In this document: positions 27,091-36,229 of the stretch, piece by piece
How positions within the stretch are numbered: the first letter of the stretch is position 1
Layout of the letters: every line of letters begins with the position of its first letter
Source: Vacuolonema iberomarrocanum LEGE 07170
Lineage (GTDB): Bacteria; Cyanobacteriota; Cyanobacteriia; Elainellales; Elainellaceae
DNA length: 64,000 nt
Direction: 5' to 3'
Assembly: GCA_015207365.1 (NCBI GenBank)
Contig: JADEXA010000002.1
Span: 1-64,000 of the forward strand
Made by a program: the position numbers and the translations under genes
Notes under the pieces: generated by a model
Databases searched by the model: none
Told to the model about the DNA's origin: nothing
Seen by the model: only the letters and a program-made list of their open reading frames with translations

Positions 27091-29157
27091 TTACATCAAG
27101 GGTTCGCCAAACAGGATAATCGAGCAATTCAGACCGCCAATCACCTCTGTTGTGACATCGCTGACAGCCAGACCGCCAACGGTGCGGCGGCGCATCGAGC
27201 GGAGTACGACGAGGTCATAATCTCGCGCTGTTTTGAGAATGCGTTGTGCAACATTGGCATCCCGGACGGTTTGGATTTCCAGGGTGCAGATGCTCCGGAA
27301 CGGTTTGATAGTTTCGGCTAGCTCCGCTTCAAAGCTCTCGACCGCCTCCGCTGGAGTTTGGCGATCGCACACATGCAGCAGCGTCACCGTGGCCTGGTTC
27401 ATATCCCCGATCAACTGAGCTAAGCGGACTGGATGCACAGCTTGGGGCGTGACGACTTTGACCGGGACGAGAATGCGACGGAAATTAATGGGCTCATCCA
27501 TCAGGCGCACCATCGCGACCGGGCAATGGGATGACCAGAATACACTGTCGATGATGTTGCCAAACAGGCGAGCCTGAAGCCCTTGTCGCAAGCCCCATCC
27601 CATCACAATTAGATTGGCCTCTTGCTCTCGTGCCACCCGACTAATGCCATTGGCAATGTCATCATCAATCCGCACGAGGGGATGGGCTTCGACATCAAAC
27701 TCTTGGCAGGCCTCGATCGCCCGCCGCAGTAGCCGTCGGCTTTGGTTCAGGGCAAGATCCAGCCAGGGTTCGTCCATATGCGCCTGGGACTTGGCGATCG
27801 CCAACGGCAAAACGACCCCAGATTCGTGGCGGGCTAATAAGCTGCCAAATTCAATCAAATACCGCTGGGTATTGGGGTTGGAGACGGGAATAACAATCTG
27901 AAACGGGTGCGCAATGTCTAAATCGGCTTCCGTGGCCGGAATATCCCAAAATTCTTCGGGTTCCCAGGTGTCTTCTTCCGGGTCGCGTTTGGGGATGGGC
28001 AGGTCACGGGCATAGCGCGCCGTCAGGATGGGCCCTAGCACCGACGTGGCCAACATCAGCACAATGATGACGTTGAATACGGACGTGGGCAGGAGTCCGG
28101 CTTGCACGCCAGCCAACGCTGCCGCCAGGGTAGCCGCGACCTGGGGCATGGATAGCGACCACATAGTCCCCATTTCTTGCCAGGAATAGCGATAGCGTAG
28201 CTTGGTGATGTAGGCAGCCAGGAACTTGCTGAGAATCAGCCCGATGACGATCGCCAGGGTCAAAAACAGGTCTGTGCTAAAGGTTGCGATCAAGCCCGAC
28301 ACGTTGAGCAACAGCCCCATTCCCACAAAGAAAAACGGGATAAACAGGGTACTGCCGACAAATACGACCTTTTCTTCGACGGGGCTATGACCCAGCACAT
28401 CATTAATGGCGAGTCCGACCAGGAAGGCTCCAACGATTCTGTCGACATTAATGATTTGGGCGCCCAGGGCAGCGATAAAGACAGCAAGTAATACGAAGAG
28501 AAACTGGTTGCCTTCGTCGTTCCCCGTCCGGCGAAAATAGGCTTTCCCGGCCCAGTCAAATCCAAAGAGCACGATCGCTGTATAGATGGCCAACGCCCCA
28601 AGTTGCCCCACCAGGCTACTGGCCGAAAAATCGCCCGCATGGATGGAGATGCAAATAGCCAGCACCAGCAGGGCGGCAATGTCGGTAAAAATCGTCGCGC
28701 CGACAGTGACCGTAACCGATTCACTGCGGGTAACCCCCAGGCGAGAAACGATGGGATACCCCAGCAATGTGTGGGAGGCCATCAGGGAGCCAACCAACAC
28801 GGCTGGGTTTAACTCCATGCCAAAGCTGTAACCAATAATCGTCCCCACCACCATGGGGATAGCAAAGGTCGCGGCTCCAAAAAAGAGGGAGCGATCGCGC
28901 GTCTTCCGAAACTCGGCCAGGTCGATCTCCAGCCCAGCCACAAACATGAGATAGATCTTGCCCACATCCGAAAGCAAGATCATGACTTCGCTATCTGCGC
29001 TGAGTAGGCCGACGCCATCGGGCCCTAGAAACACTCCGGCAACCAACAGCCCAATTAACCCTGGCAGGCGCAACCGTTCAAAAATTGGCGGCAGCGTTAG
29101 CGTAACCAGAAGTAAGACAGTAAACGCAATCAGCGGGCTGGTGGTCGTCAGATTCAT
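27091..29157 (-). CDS. CPA2-type cation:proton antiporter with C-terminal USP domains
   Basis: 688 residues. The N-terminal half (about 1-390) has roughly a dozen membrane segments with RLPGLIGLLVAGVFLGPDGVGLL and the Asp-containing SRLGVTRSESVTVTVGATIFTDIAALLVLA typical of Kef/NapA-like exchangers. The C-terminal half carries two universal-stress-protein-like domains (FQIVIPVSNPNTQRYL..., LIVMGWGLRQG...GNIIDSVFWSSHCPVAMV and ILVPVKVVTPQAVHPVR...TVTLLHVCD), which may bind nucleotides and gate transport. It sits in the cytoplasmic or thylakoid membrane and exchanges Na+ or K+ for H+. It is transcribed together with the response regulator that follows. Confidence 0.92.
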   Translation of the reverse strand: MNLTTTSPLIAFTVLLLVTLTLPPIFERLRLPGLIGLLVAGVFLGPDGVGLLSADSEVMILLSDVGKIYLMFVAGLEIDLAEFRKTRDRSLFFGAATFAIPMVVGTIIGYSFGMELNPAVLVGSLMASHTLLGYPIVSRLGVTRSESVTVTVGATIFTDIAALLVLAICISIHAGDFSASSLVGQLGALAIYTAIVLFGFDWAGKAYFRRTGNDEGNQFLFVLLAVFIAALGAQIINVDRIVGAFLVGLAINDVLGHSPVEEKVVFVGSTLFIPFFFVGMGLLLNVSGLIATFSTDLFLTLAIVIGLILSKFLAAYITKLRYRYSWQEMGTMWSLSMPQVAATLAAALAGVQAGLLPTSVFNVIIVLMLATSVLGPILTARYARDLPIPKRDPEEDTWEPEEFWDIPATEADLDIAHPFQIVIPVSNPNTQRYLIEFGSLLARHESGVVLPLAIAKSQAHMDEPWLDLALNQSRRLLRRAIEACQEFDVEAHPLVRIDDDIANGISRVAREQEANLIVMGWGLRQGLQARLFGNIIDSVFWSSHCPVAMVRLMDEPINFRRILVPVKVVTPQAVHPVRLAQLIGDMNQATVTLLHVCDRQTPAEAVESFEAELAETIKPFRSICTLEIQTVRDANVAQRILKTARDYDLVVLRSMRRRTVGGLAVSDVTTEVIGGLNCSIILFGEPLM

Positions 29158-29466
29158 ACGCGCGAGGGAAGGCTAGGAAGAAAGAGAAGCATATGAGCTG
29201 ATTATTACGCGTCTCTTCTCACTATGGCAGCCTACCGACGGAAGGGGAATGGAACGCAGATGAACGCGGATGGACGCAGATGCAGGTGGCTAATTCAGCC
29301 AAAACCCCCACTACTGTTCGGCTAAGCGCTCACGACGCAACCTGACTCATCCACCCATCTACTCATCCACCCATCCACTCCCTCTGTGTCCTCTGTGCCT
29401 CTGTGGTTTTATTTTCTTACCGCGATCGCCCCCACTAGCAAAACAATCCAGGGCATCGCGGGTCTT
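29158..29466. repeat. Intergenic DNA with ACGCAGAT and CCATCCA simple repeats
   Basis: 29245-29281 contains AACGCAGATGAACGCGGAT followed by GGACGCAGAT, a nine-base periodic repeat also found at 40324-40361 and partly near 53960. Further on, CCATCTACTCATCCACCCATCC and CTCTGTGTCCTCTGTGCCTC are low-complexity runs often seen in cyanobacterial spacers. No gene is supported. Confidence 0.7.
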
Positions 29467-30912
29467 CTAGGTTTCGCTCACAGCATCGGTCGCGGGCACG
29501 GCGTCTTCGGCTTCCTGGTCACGGAAGGCAACGCGCAACAGCGGCGGTGCTAGGAAGGTCGTGAAGATCACCATGATGATGATGGCCGCTTCTAGGGGCT
29601 TATCCAGGACGCCACTGGCGGAACCAATCCCGGCAAAGACCAAACCTACTTCTCCCCGTGGCACCATGCCGATGCCGATGGCTAGGCGGTTGATGCCGGG
29701 TTGCCCAAACACGCCCCAACCCGTTATGACCTTACCAATGATGGCAACAATCAGGAGGAAGGCAGCGATGACTAATCCTTCGCGGTTAGCGGGTACAGCG
29801 GGATTCAGCACACTCAGGTCAGCCTTGGCTCCAACAGAGACGAAGAAGACAGGAACCAGAATATCGGCAATGGGAATGACCTGTTGATCCAGCTCTTTGC
29901 GCTTGTCGGTTTCATCTAGCACCAGTCCGGCCGCAAAGGCTCCGAGGATGGCTTCCAGGTGAATGGCGTTGGCCAGAAAAGCCATCAAAAAGGCGAAGAC
30001 CAGGGCGGGAATAATTAGCTGGCCACGGGTCTGGAGTTTGTCGGCGATCGTCAGGAAGGCTTTATTGAAAAATTTACCCAGGAAAATAGCACCGAGCAGG
30101 AAGGCACTGGCGCTGATGATCAAATAGACCACGTTTGTGACATCCACTTCGCCGGTTTTGGCCAGACTGGCGACTACCGCCAGCACGATGATGCCCAACA
30201 CATCGTCAATGACCGCTGCGCCAACAATGATTTGGCCTTCTCGCGACTTCAGATGCCCCAATTCCGACAGCACTTTGGAGGTGATACCGATACTGGTTGC
30301 CGTCAATGCCGCACCGGCGAAAATGGCCGGGATGGTGGGCGTATGGAAGATAGCAATTAATCCGGCGGTACCCGCAGCGAACGGTGCCACGACCCCAATC
30401 ACCGCAACCACGGCGGCTTGATAGCCAACCTTCGTCAGTTCTCGTAGGTCGGATTCCAGCCCAATCTCAAAGAGCAGGATAATGACGCCCAGCTCGGCTA
30501 AGACCGAGATGACTTCGCTCTGGGTGTCGAAGATGGGGGCGATCGCCTCCAAACTCAGGCCACCGCCAATCCATTGCAAGACTGGCATCAGCGTGGAATC
30601 GGCGACAGTTGCGCCACTTTCGGGGAAGACCAATAGGTTGAGTGCCGACGTTCCAACGACCACACCCCCAACCAGTTCACCCAGCACTGGGGGAAGGTTG
30701 AGCAACCGGGACAACTCGCCACCCAGTTTGCTGGCGATGTAGACCACCACCAGGCTGAGCAGTACCCCTGCAAGGACGAGCGGCGCTTTGTCTACCGCTT
30801 CTGCCTCACTGGCGACTTCGCCCAGCAAGGGAAGCCCCTGGGGCATCCGCGTCATCAGTGATGCCACCGCCTCTAATGGGAAGAAACTCCCAAATCCATC
30901 CAACATAACCAT
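29467..30912 (-). CDS. Cation:proton antiporter (Na+/H+ exchanger family)
   Basis: 481 residues with about 12-13 membrane segments. LSRLLNLPPVLGELVGGVVVGTSAL near residue 66 and TATSIGITSKVLSELGHLKSREGQIIVGAAVIDDVLGIIVLAVVAS (Asp-Asp near 238) are the ion-binding core of CPA-type exchangers. NAIHLEAILGAFAAGLVLDET and GMVPRGEVGLVFAGIGSA follow. There is no cytosolic regulatory domain. It lies about 300 bases downstream of the BicA gene on the same strand; a neighbouring Na+/H+ antiporter is known for bicA in other cyanobacteria and would export the Na+ taken up with bicarbonate. Confidence 0.92.
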   Translation of the reverse strand: MVMLDGFGSFFPLEAVASLMTRMPQGLPLLGEVASEAEAVDKAPLVLAGVLLSLVVVYIASKLGGELSRLLNLPPVLGELVGGVVVGTSALNLLVFPESGATVADSTLMPVLQWIGGGLSLEAIAPIFDTQSEVISVLAELGVIILLFEIGLESDLRELTKVGYQAAVVAVIGVVAPFAAGTAGLIAIFHTPTIPAIFAGAALTATSIGITSKVLSELGHLKSREGQIIVGAAVIDDVLGIIVLAVVASLAKTGEVDVTNVVYLIISASAFLLGAIFLGKFFNKAFLTIADKLQTRGQLIIPALVFAFLMAFLANAIHLEAILGAFAAGLVLDETDKRKELDQQVIPIADILVPVFFVSVGAKADLSVLNPAVPANREGLVIAAFLLIVAIIGKVITGWGVFGQPGINRLAIGIGMVPRGEVGLVFAGIGSASGVLDKPLEAAIIIMVIFTTFLAPPLLRVAFRDQEAEDAVPATDAVSET

Positions 30913-31068
30913 TCAAATTACTCCAAATACTGCGTCAAGAAACCTTAAATCCTTACCCTCTCAGAATGTGCTGGTGCAGCGTAACCCCTCCTGTCTAATA
31001 GACTCGAACTGCACAGCAAATCCATCCCACTCACACAGACGAACGCTTTGAAATTCTCCACTAGCTGA

Positions 31069-31142
31069 CTCGTATCGGGCGAGTTTACGTTCTGAATGGG
31101 ACGGGTGAAATCATCCTGGAGATAAAACTCGCCCGATACGAG
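31069..31142. repeat. 18-bp inverted repeat with 38-base loop
   Basis: Arms 31069-31086 (CTCGTATCGGGCGAGTTT) and 31125-31142 are perfectly complementary around 38 bases. It lies between bicA and the antiporter gene, so it could attenuate readthrough on the minus strand or be a folded element in the shared transcript. A second short inverted repeat CCTCATCC/GGATGAGG lies at 31186-31202, just after the bicA stop. Confidence 0.8.
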
Positions 31143-31219
31143 GGGTTGATCAAGCACAAGCGCTGGATACTCATGCTGGATGAGCCCTCATCCTGGATGA
31201 GGAAAAGCGTCATTAGCCG

Positions 31220-32905
31220 TTAGCCCACCTCGGAGACCTGCATGTCTGCCGGAGCAGTCTGGCTCACGTCACCCACAGCTCGGCGTAAGGCTTCGGTGCG
31301 ATCCATCAGCAGGTTTTGAGGCGGAATCAAGCTGAACAAGCCCAATCGCTCCAACCGTCGCTTGATTTGCCCGGTTGCACCCACAATGTAGATCTCTCGA
31401 CCGTCATCCAGCGCGTCTTTGAGGGCGTTTTCGATCGCTAGAGAAGAGGTTACACCAATGTGAGGTACATCACTTAGGTCAATAACAAGCGCTTCGCAAT
31501 GACGAACCGCGTTGTGCTCACGGGCGATCGCCTTAGCAACACCGAAGATCATCGGCCCACTCAGGTGGAACAACAGCACACGACCTGCGGCTTGATCCAA
31601 CAAGTTCTTCTCTGTCTCTGTCAGGGTGATTTCGTCATCCGCATCCGTTACGGCTCGGACATCCTGGGCTTGCAGTTGGCTCAGGCGATCGATGGTGAGG
31701 ATATTGGCAACGAAAACACCGATTCCCACCGCCGCAATCAAGTCAACAAATACCGTCAGCCCAATCACCCCATACATAATGAGGGCACCTTTCCAGGAAA
31801 TCTGATGCGCCCGCTTCAGGAAACTCCAGTCGATGATGTCGATACCCACTTTGAGTGCAATCCCGGCTAGTACAGCCATCGGAATCACAGAGGTAAGGCT
31901 ACCGGCCCACAGCACCACAATAAATAGGATGAAAGCACGCGTTAGACCCGAGAGAGCTGTACGACCACCCGTTTGAATGTTGACCACCGTACCCATCGTT
32001 GCACCGGCACCGGCAATCCCGCCAAATAGACCGGAGGCCAGGTTACCCAATCCTTGGCCAATCAATTCTTTGTTGGAGTCATGCTCAGTACGGGTCAAAC
32101 TATCCGCAATCACCGAGGTTAACAGGGCATCAATACAACCCAACATCCCCAACACAGCGGCATCAATCAACATGATTTGCAACTGATCCACACTGAAAAC
32201 AGGCATTTGCAGCACAGGCAAACCCATCGGAATCTCACCAATGCGGCGAATGGCATCGGCATTGGTGAATAGCATCAGCGACGCAACTGTACCGATGACC
32301 AATGCCAACAACTGCGGTGGCACAAATCGCTTCAGTTTAGACGGGGTAAACAGCAAGATAGCGACGGTCAGCACAGCCAGAGCTGTTTCTGCAGGCTGAA
32401 TGTTGGTCAAAAGCTCGGGCAAACCGCCAAGGGTTCCTAGCACACCACCACCCGGACTGCGCTGCCCCAAAAAGGGCGCAATCTGCAGGATGATCAGAAT
32501 GATGCCAATTCCCGACATAAAGCCGGAGATAACGGTGTAGGGCATCAGCGTGACATAACGCCCTAACCGTAAGGAACCTAGGAGGATTTGAAAAACACCC
32601 GCCATCATGACAACGGTGAAGGCCATCGCCAAACCGTTTTCGGGGTTAGATGCGGTCAAGTTGGCAATAACCGCCGTCATCACCACGGTCATAGGCCCCG
32701 TGGGTTCTGAGATCAATGTAGGCGTGCCACCAAATAGCGCTGCGAAAAAGCCGACCAAGACGGCTCCCCATAGACCTGCTGCTGCACCCGCACCCGAAGC
32801 AACTCCGAAGGCAAGTGCCATCGGCAGCGCAATAATAGCGGCTGTAACACCGCCAAAAATATCTCCTCGGAGATTCCTAAAATGAATTTGATTTGTGAGT
32901 TGCAT
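31220..32905 (-). CDS. bicA: SulP-family bicarbonate transporter BicA
   Basis: 561 residues. The start MQLTNQIHFRNLRGDIFGGV and the run ALPMALAFGVASGAGAAAGLWG, then GFFAALFGGTPTLISEPTGPMTVVMTAVIA, match the cyanobacterial BicA sequence closely as I remember it. RTEHDSNKELIGQGLGNLASGLFGGIAGAGATMGTVVNIQ and the C-terminal STAS domain (VLLFHLSGPMIFGVAKAIA ... SDVPHIGVTSSLAIENAL) are also as in the family. It takes up HCO3- together with Na+ across the plasma membrane with high flux, feeding the carboxysome. ATG 32905 starts inside a well-conserved N-terminus, so it is secure. The divergent upstream region (32906-33355) should hold its promoter. Confidence 0.93.
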   Translation of the reverse strand: MQLTNQIHFRNLRGDIFGGVTAAIIALPMALAFGVASGAGAAAGLWGAVLVGFFAALFGGTPTLISEPTGPMTVVMTAVIANLTASNPENGLAMAFTVVMMAGVFQILLGSLRLGRYVTLMPYTVISGFMSGIGIILIILQIAPFLGQRSPGGGVLGTLGGLPELLTNIQPAETALAVLTVAILLFTPSKLKRFVPPQLLALVIGTVASLMLFTNADAIRRIGEIPMGLPVLQMPVFSVDQLQIMLIDAAVLGMLGCIDALLTSVIADSLTRTEHDSNKELIGQGLGNLASGLFGGIAGAGATMGTVVNIQTGGRTALSGLTRAFILFIVVLWAGSLTSVIPMAVLAGIALKVGIDIIDWSFLKRAHQISWKGALIMYGVIGLTVFVDLIAAVGIGVFVANILTIDRLSQLQAQDVRAVTDADDEITLTETEKNLLDQAAGRVLLFHLSGPMIFGVAKAIAREHNAVRHCEALVIDLSDVPHIGVTSSLAIENALKDALDDGREIYIVGATGQIKRRLERLGLFSLIPPQNLLMDRTEALRRAVGDVSQTAPADMQVSEVG

Positions 32906-33355
32906 AGTGCTTAGAGAATTTAACCAACCATCGCTTTATTCATAGATAAAAATCTATTGCTCACCCAGAATCATAGATTTATTCTTATGGTTCTGAGAGT
33001 ATTTCTGAGAATATCACTGATCGATGCCATAGTCATTTATTCCTAGAATCAAAATTCTTGAGGTTCTTTCTAAAATTTTTCTTACTAAGATCTTCTGAAA
33101 ATGGCATTTGTAGGAGATTTAACTGATAAGTGTGGCACTTGAGTTATATCTGTAGAGAAAATTGGGCTGAATATTCTCCCCGAGGAGGAGGTGCGATCGC
33201 TCACCGATCTCATAAGCATCTGTCCATCCAATGCCAAGATCTGTCCACTTTTTAGGTGATAAATGCGCGGAAATTGCTAAAACGTGAGAGTAGAAGAATG
33301 TAGGAATGTGGCACTCCACCATCATTTTTTTTCGTCAACTGGGGATAAATTTGTC
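32906..33355. other. Divergent promoter region of bicA and the L,D-transpeptidase gene
   Basis: About 450 AT-rich bases lie between two divergent genes. No gene or strong inverted repeat is visible. A reading frame continues from GTG 33284 into the transpeptidase gene, but it encodes an unlikely, non-signal-like extension. CO2-responsive regulation of bicA would have to be encoded here, but I cannot point to an operator. Confidence 0.4.
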
Positions 33356-33997
33356 ATGCTCAAGGGCAACAACACTTCGCTCCAATATCTTCAACGGTCG
33401 GTTCGGCGATCGCTGGCGATCGCTGGCACAACCCTTTTTTCGTTAGGGGTGCTGGGAAGTTCGGTGTCGGCTCAAACGGCAAGCCCACCCTCTTTCTCGA
33501 CCTACACCCTGCCCACCCCAACGAATATGATGCGGCGGCTTGGTGTGCAAATTCCCTCTCTGCCCGCGCCTCCTCCAGCGGATAACTTGCTGCCCGAGAC
33601 CGAACTTTCGGTGACACACCTAGTGCTGCGGTTGAGCGAACGGCGGGTGTTTGTCTACGCCGATGACGAGGTGATGGCAAGCTATCCGGTGGCGGTTGGT
33701 ACCTCAAGCACCCCAACCCCAACCGGAGAATTTGAGATTTTCCAAATGGTCGAAGACCCCGTATGGCAAAGTCCTTGGACGGGGGAAGTGCATGAACCCG
33801 GCCCCGATAGCGCCCTGGGAGTTCGCTGGATTGGCTTTGCAGAAATGTCGAATGGCATCATTGGCTTCCACGGCACCCCAACCGTTTCCTCCATTGGCCA
33901 TGCCGCATCCAACGGTTGTGTTCGGCTGCGCAACGAAGATGTGCTAGAGCTGTTTGACCATGTGGAGATGGGAATGGTGGTTGTGGTCGAGGCTTAG
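33356..33997 (+). CDS. L,D-transpeptidase (YkuD domain), exported
   Basis: 213 residues from ATG 33356, preceded by GGGGA at about ten bases. RSLAIAGTTLFSLGVLGSSVSAQ (about 18-40) is a signal peptide. The YkuD fold spans about 84-212: LVLRLSERRVFVYADDEV, YPVAVGTSSTPTPTGEF, GFHGTPTVSSIGHAASNGCVRLRNEDV. The catalytic Cys is in SNGCVR, with the partner His in FHGT. It should form or remodel 3-3 cross-links of peptidoglycan, or attach proteins to it, in the periplasm. It is a stand-alone gene, with bicA divergent upstream and a hairpin just downstream. Confidence 0.93.
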   Translation: MLKGNNTSLQYLQRSVRRSLAIAGTTLFSLGVLGSSVSAQTASPPSFSTYTLPTPTNMMRRLGVQIPSLPAPPPADNLLPETELSVTHLVLRLSERRVFVYADDEVMASYPVAVGTSSTPTPTGEFEIFQMVEDPVWQSPWTGEVHEPGPDSALGVRWIGFAEMSNGIIGFHGTPTVSSIGHAASNGCVRLRNEDVLELFDHVEMGMVVVVEA

Positions 33998-34033
33998 GCT
34001 GAGGGAGTGATACCCATTCGCTAAGCATCCACT

Positions 34034-34086
34034 CCAGATCATTTTTTGAAAGCCTCGCGGTGCGAGGCTTTCAAAAAATGATCTGG
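34034..34086. repeat. Perfect 25-bp hairpin with GGT loop
   Basis: Arms 34034-34058 and 34062-34086 enclose GGT, with the top CCTCGC-GGT-GCGAGG. It sits between convergent genes and may terminate both. Its outer flanks (CTAAG..CCACTCCAGA and CTGGTTTT) recur around the different hairpin at 58914-58966, so the elements share flanks and apex while their stems differ. Confidence 0.92.
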
Positions 34087-34228
34087 TTTTGGTTTTTTGT
34101 AGAATGGGTATGAACCATAGAGGACACAGAGAGGTTGGAGCTGAGATGAGGTAAATGCCTGTGTGCTAGACCAGCCACCTATCGCTCTAAATCTGCTTCC
34201 ATCTGCGTTCGGCGTCCCTCTCCTCTGC

Positions 34229-35206
34229 CTACGGTTGCTCCTCATCCCAATTCTCAAGCTCTTCAATTGAAATTTCCTCTACAGGTTCATCATCCTGGGG
34301 TGGGAGGTTGAGGCGTTTGCGGGCATCGGCGGAGAGTTTTTGCGTTTTGTCTTGGAGTTGCCCCTTAAGCTTGGTGGCGTTGTCTTGCCATTGGCGAGAT
34401 GTTTCGGAGAACCGTTCCTGGGTTTGGTCGCGGCGCTGCTGGAGTTGCTCAGACACTTCCTGCAATTTGCTCTGGGCCTGTTCGGCGATCGCTTCTCGTT
34501 GGTCTTTCGTTTGTTCAACGGCTTCGGTGAGCCGCTGTTTTCCCTGATCTGTCAAGGTTTTAGTGCGTTTTGTGAAGTGTTCGGCGATCGCCTTGGCTCC
34601 GCTCACCACCGAACCCACATCCTGCCGAGTTCGATCAAAATCGTTTTGTAGAAATTCTGCGGCTTGTTGCGCCACATTTCCGGTGTAAACTTCGGCGGCT
34701 TCTAGTACCTCGACCGGCGCAATCAACCGGGCGTCATTCATGCTGATGACGGTCTTGGCCGGCAAGGCATAGGTGCCGGAGGCCAAGCCTCCCCAGGCGT
34801 CGGAGGTAAACAGATAGTCCAGCACATCTCCGGTTTCCTGATTGATGCGGTAGTCGATGACGACCCCGACGCGATCGCCCTTATCCGTCCACACGTCATG
34901 GCTTAGCACCCGTTCGGCTGTTTTGGGCTTGCGTGGCTCTACCCCAGCGACCTGGCTGATCATCATCGCCGTGTCGCTCAGGCTCTCCAATTGCGTCCAG
35001 GCAAAGTAGCGCCGTCGTATCCCCAATGGGCCAGACTCGCAGGAAAACCCCAACACCTGGTGATAGCGGGGGTCAACCCAAATTTCTTGAAGCTGTCCCA
35101 AATCTTCGGCGGTGTTCAAATCCAAAACCTTGCGCCCCACCAGTTCGCTTTGCTGTAGCGCGCTGTCTGGAGTGGAATTGGGGGATGGTGCATCAGACGG
35201 TGGCAT
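34229..35206 (-). CDS. PRC-barrel protein with long C-terminal coiled coil
   Basis: 325 residues. Two PRC-barrel-like halves are readable: SELVGRKVLDLNTAEDLGQLQEIWVDPRYHQVLGFSC (about 19-55) and VLSHDVWTDKGDRVGVVIDYRINQETGDVLDYLFTS (about 103-138). From about residue 200 a charged heptad region (TKRTKTLTDQGKQRLTEAVEQTKDQREAIAEQAQ and QLQQRRDQTQERFSE) predicts a long helix or coiled coil, and the end is acidic. No signal peptide is seen. PRC barrels mediate assembly in photosynthetic and RNA-processing proteins, and the helical tail resembles stress proteins. The role here is unknown. Confidence 0.85.
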   Translation of the reverse strand: MPPSDAPSPNSTPDSALQQSELVGRKVLDLNTAEDLGQLQEIWVDPRYHQVLGFSCESGPLGIRRRYFAWTQLESLSDTAMMISQVAGVEPRKPKTAERVLSHDVWTDKGDRVGVVIDYRINQETGDVLDYLFTSDAWGGLASGTYALPAKTVISMNDARLIAPVEVLEAAEVYTGNVAQQAAEFLQNDFDRTRQDVGSVVSGAKAIAEHFTKRTKTLTDQGKQRLTEAVEQTKDQREAIAEQAQSKLQEVSEQLQQRRDQTQERFSETSRQWQDNATKLKGQLQDKTQKLSADARKRLNLPPQDDEPVEEISIEELENWDEEQP

Positions 35207-35322
35207 ATGAATGCTTCCTCAACCGTAACGGTTCTCATTACCCCGATCATGCTCGCGGTTCCGGCTTGACGGGACGCTGCTTAATCTTTTTTCAAGAAAT
35301 CTGTTCACTCAGGATGACACAA

Positions 35323-35394
35323 ACCTTGCGTCATCCTGAGTGAATTTGTTGATGATGCGGACGCGGCCACACCATCAACAAAATGCGTAAGTTC
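35323..35394 (+). repeat. Copy B of the ~89-bp TTACGCA-ended palindromic repeat
   Basis: The sequence TTGCGTCATCCTGAGTGAAT followed by TTGTTGATG...ACGCGGCCACACCATCAACA and GCGTAAGTT aligns with copy A and, inverted, with copy C. The left inner arm is degenerate here. A separate 15-bp inverted repeat (35304-35318 with 35330-35344) overlaps its left end. Confidence 0.75.
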
Positions 35395-35404
35395 TGTTCC
35401 CACA

Positions 35405-35459
35405 TGAACCTCGAATGGAGGGGTAGATTTGCTACATCTATCCCTCCATTCGAGGTTCA
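35405..35459. repeat. 24-bp inverted repeat at the end of the anti-sigma gene
   Basis: Arms 35405-35428 and 35436-35459 (TGAACCTCGAATGGAGGG at the base) pair with one mismatch around a seven-base loop. It begins two bases after the stop of the minus-strand anti-sigma gene and may terminate or stabilise that transcript; there is no clear U-run. Confidence 0.8.
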
Positions 35460-35461
35460 GA

Positions 35462-36229
35462 TTAGATGACGCCTTCCATAATCCTTTCTCCAGTGGGATC
35501 TGGAGCGGCTTCATCCGCATCGACCGTGACATACAGTTCTGTGGCCCGCACACCCTCAGGGGGGCTTTCGAGTGGGGTGAGTCGGACGAACACCGAGCCA
35601 TCTTCCCCTGTCTGGAATTCGCCGCAGTAGATGACATCGCCATTCTCCAGCTGGAGCCACATGTGATACACCTCGTCGGGGGGCAGCGGTGGCAGGTCGC
35701 CTAGGGAGACGATCACCTCTTGCCAATTGCCAGGGGTGAACAGGAGCGTTCCGGCGGCATCAGAATCGGATCCGGTGAGGGAAATCAGGCGACTGTTCGG
35801 CTGCCGCAAAATGTTGGCGACTTGGTCGGGACTGCCGCCCTGAGCCAGACGTAACTGAGAGCGCAGGCGCAGGTTGTCTGTCAGAAGCAGGAGGGTAGCG
35901 ATCGCCCCCAACCCCGTCAGTATCCATGCGAGGCGCGATCGCCGAGAGCGCCTCTGAGGTGGTGCTGTTGCTACAGACGGAGTGGCCACAGCAGGCGTCG
36001 GCACAATTTTTTCCTGCAAGCTGGCGGGAGCCTCAACCAAGTCGAGAGCTTGGGGCATTAAGGCATAGCTGGTTTGCAGGGCGTGGATTTCCTGAATCAG
36101 CGCCGGATTTTCGGTTAGCAAGGCTTCTAGGCGGGTTACTTCTTCTGTCGTCAGATCGCCCAGAACATATCCGGTGGCCAGTTCTTGCTCCTCCTCTGAC
36201 AGCGGGTTGAATTGTTGTGGTCGCGTCAT
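35462..36229 (-). CDS. Membrane-bound anti-sigma factor (RskA-like)
   Basis: 255 residues. The N-terminal cytosolic part (about 1-60: EEEQELATGYVLGDLTTEEVTRLEALL, HALQTSYALMPQAL) has the helical layout of anti-sigma domains but no zinc-binding HxxxCxxC. One membrane segment (RLAWILTGLGAIATLLLL, about 97-114) leads to an extracytoplasmic RskA-type C-terminal domain with GTLLFTPGNWQEVIVSLGDLPPLPPDEVYHMWLQLENGDV. It should hold the sigma factor encoded just upstream; the genes overlap by 4 bases (ATGA), which argues for coupled translation. The signal that releases the sigma factor is unknown. Confidence 0.9.
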   Translation of the reverse strand: MTRPQQFNPLSEEEQELATGYVLGDLTTEEVTRLEALLTENPALIQEIHALQTSYALMPQALDLVEAPASLQEKIVPTPAVATPSVATAPPQRRSRRSRLAWILTGLGAIATLLLLTDNLRLRSQLRLAQGGSPDQVANILRQPNSRLISLTGSDSDAAGTLLFTPGNWQEVIVSLGDLPPLPPDEVYHMWLQLENGDVIYCGEFQTGEDGSVFVRLTPLESPPEGVRATELYVTVDADEAAPDPTGERIMEGVI

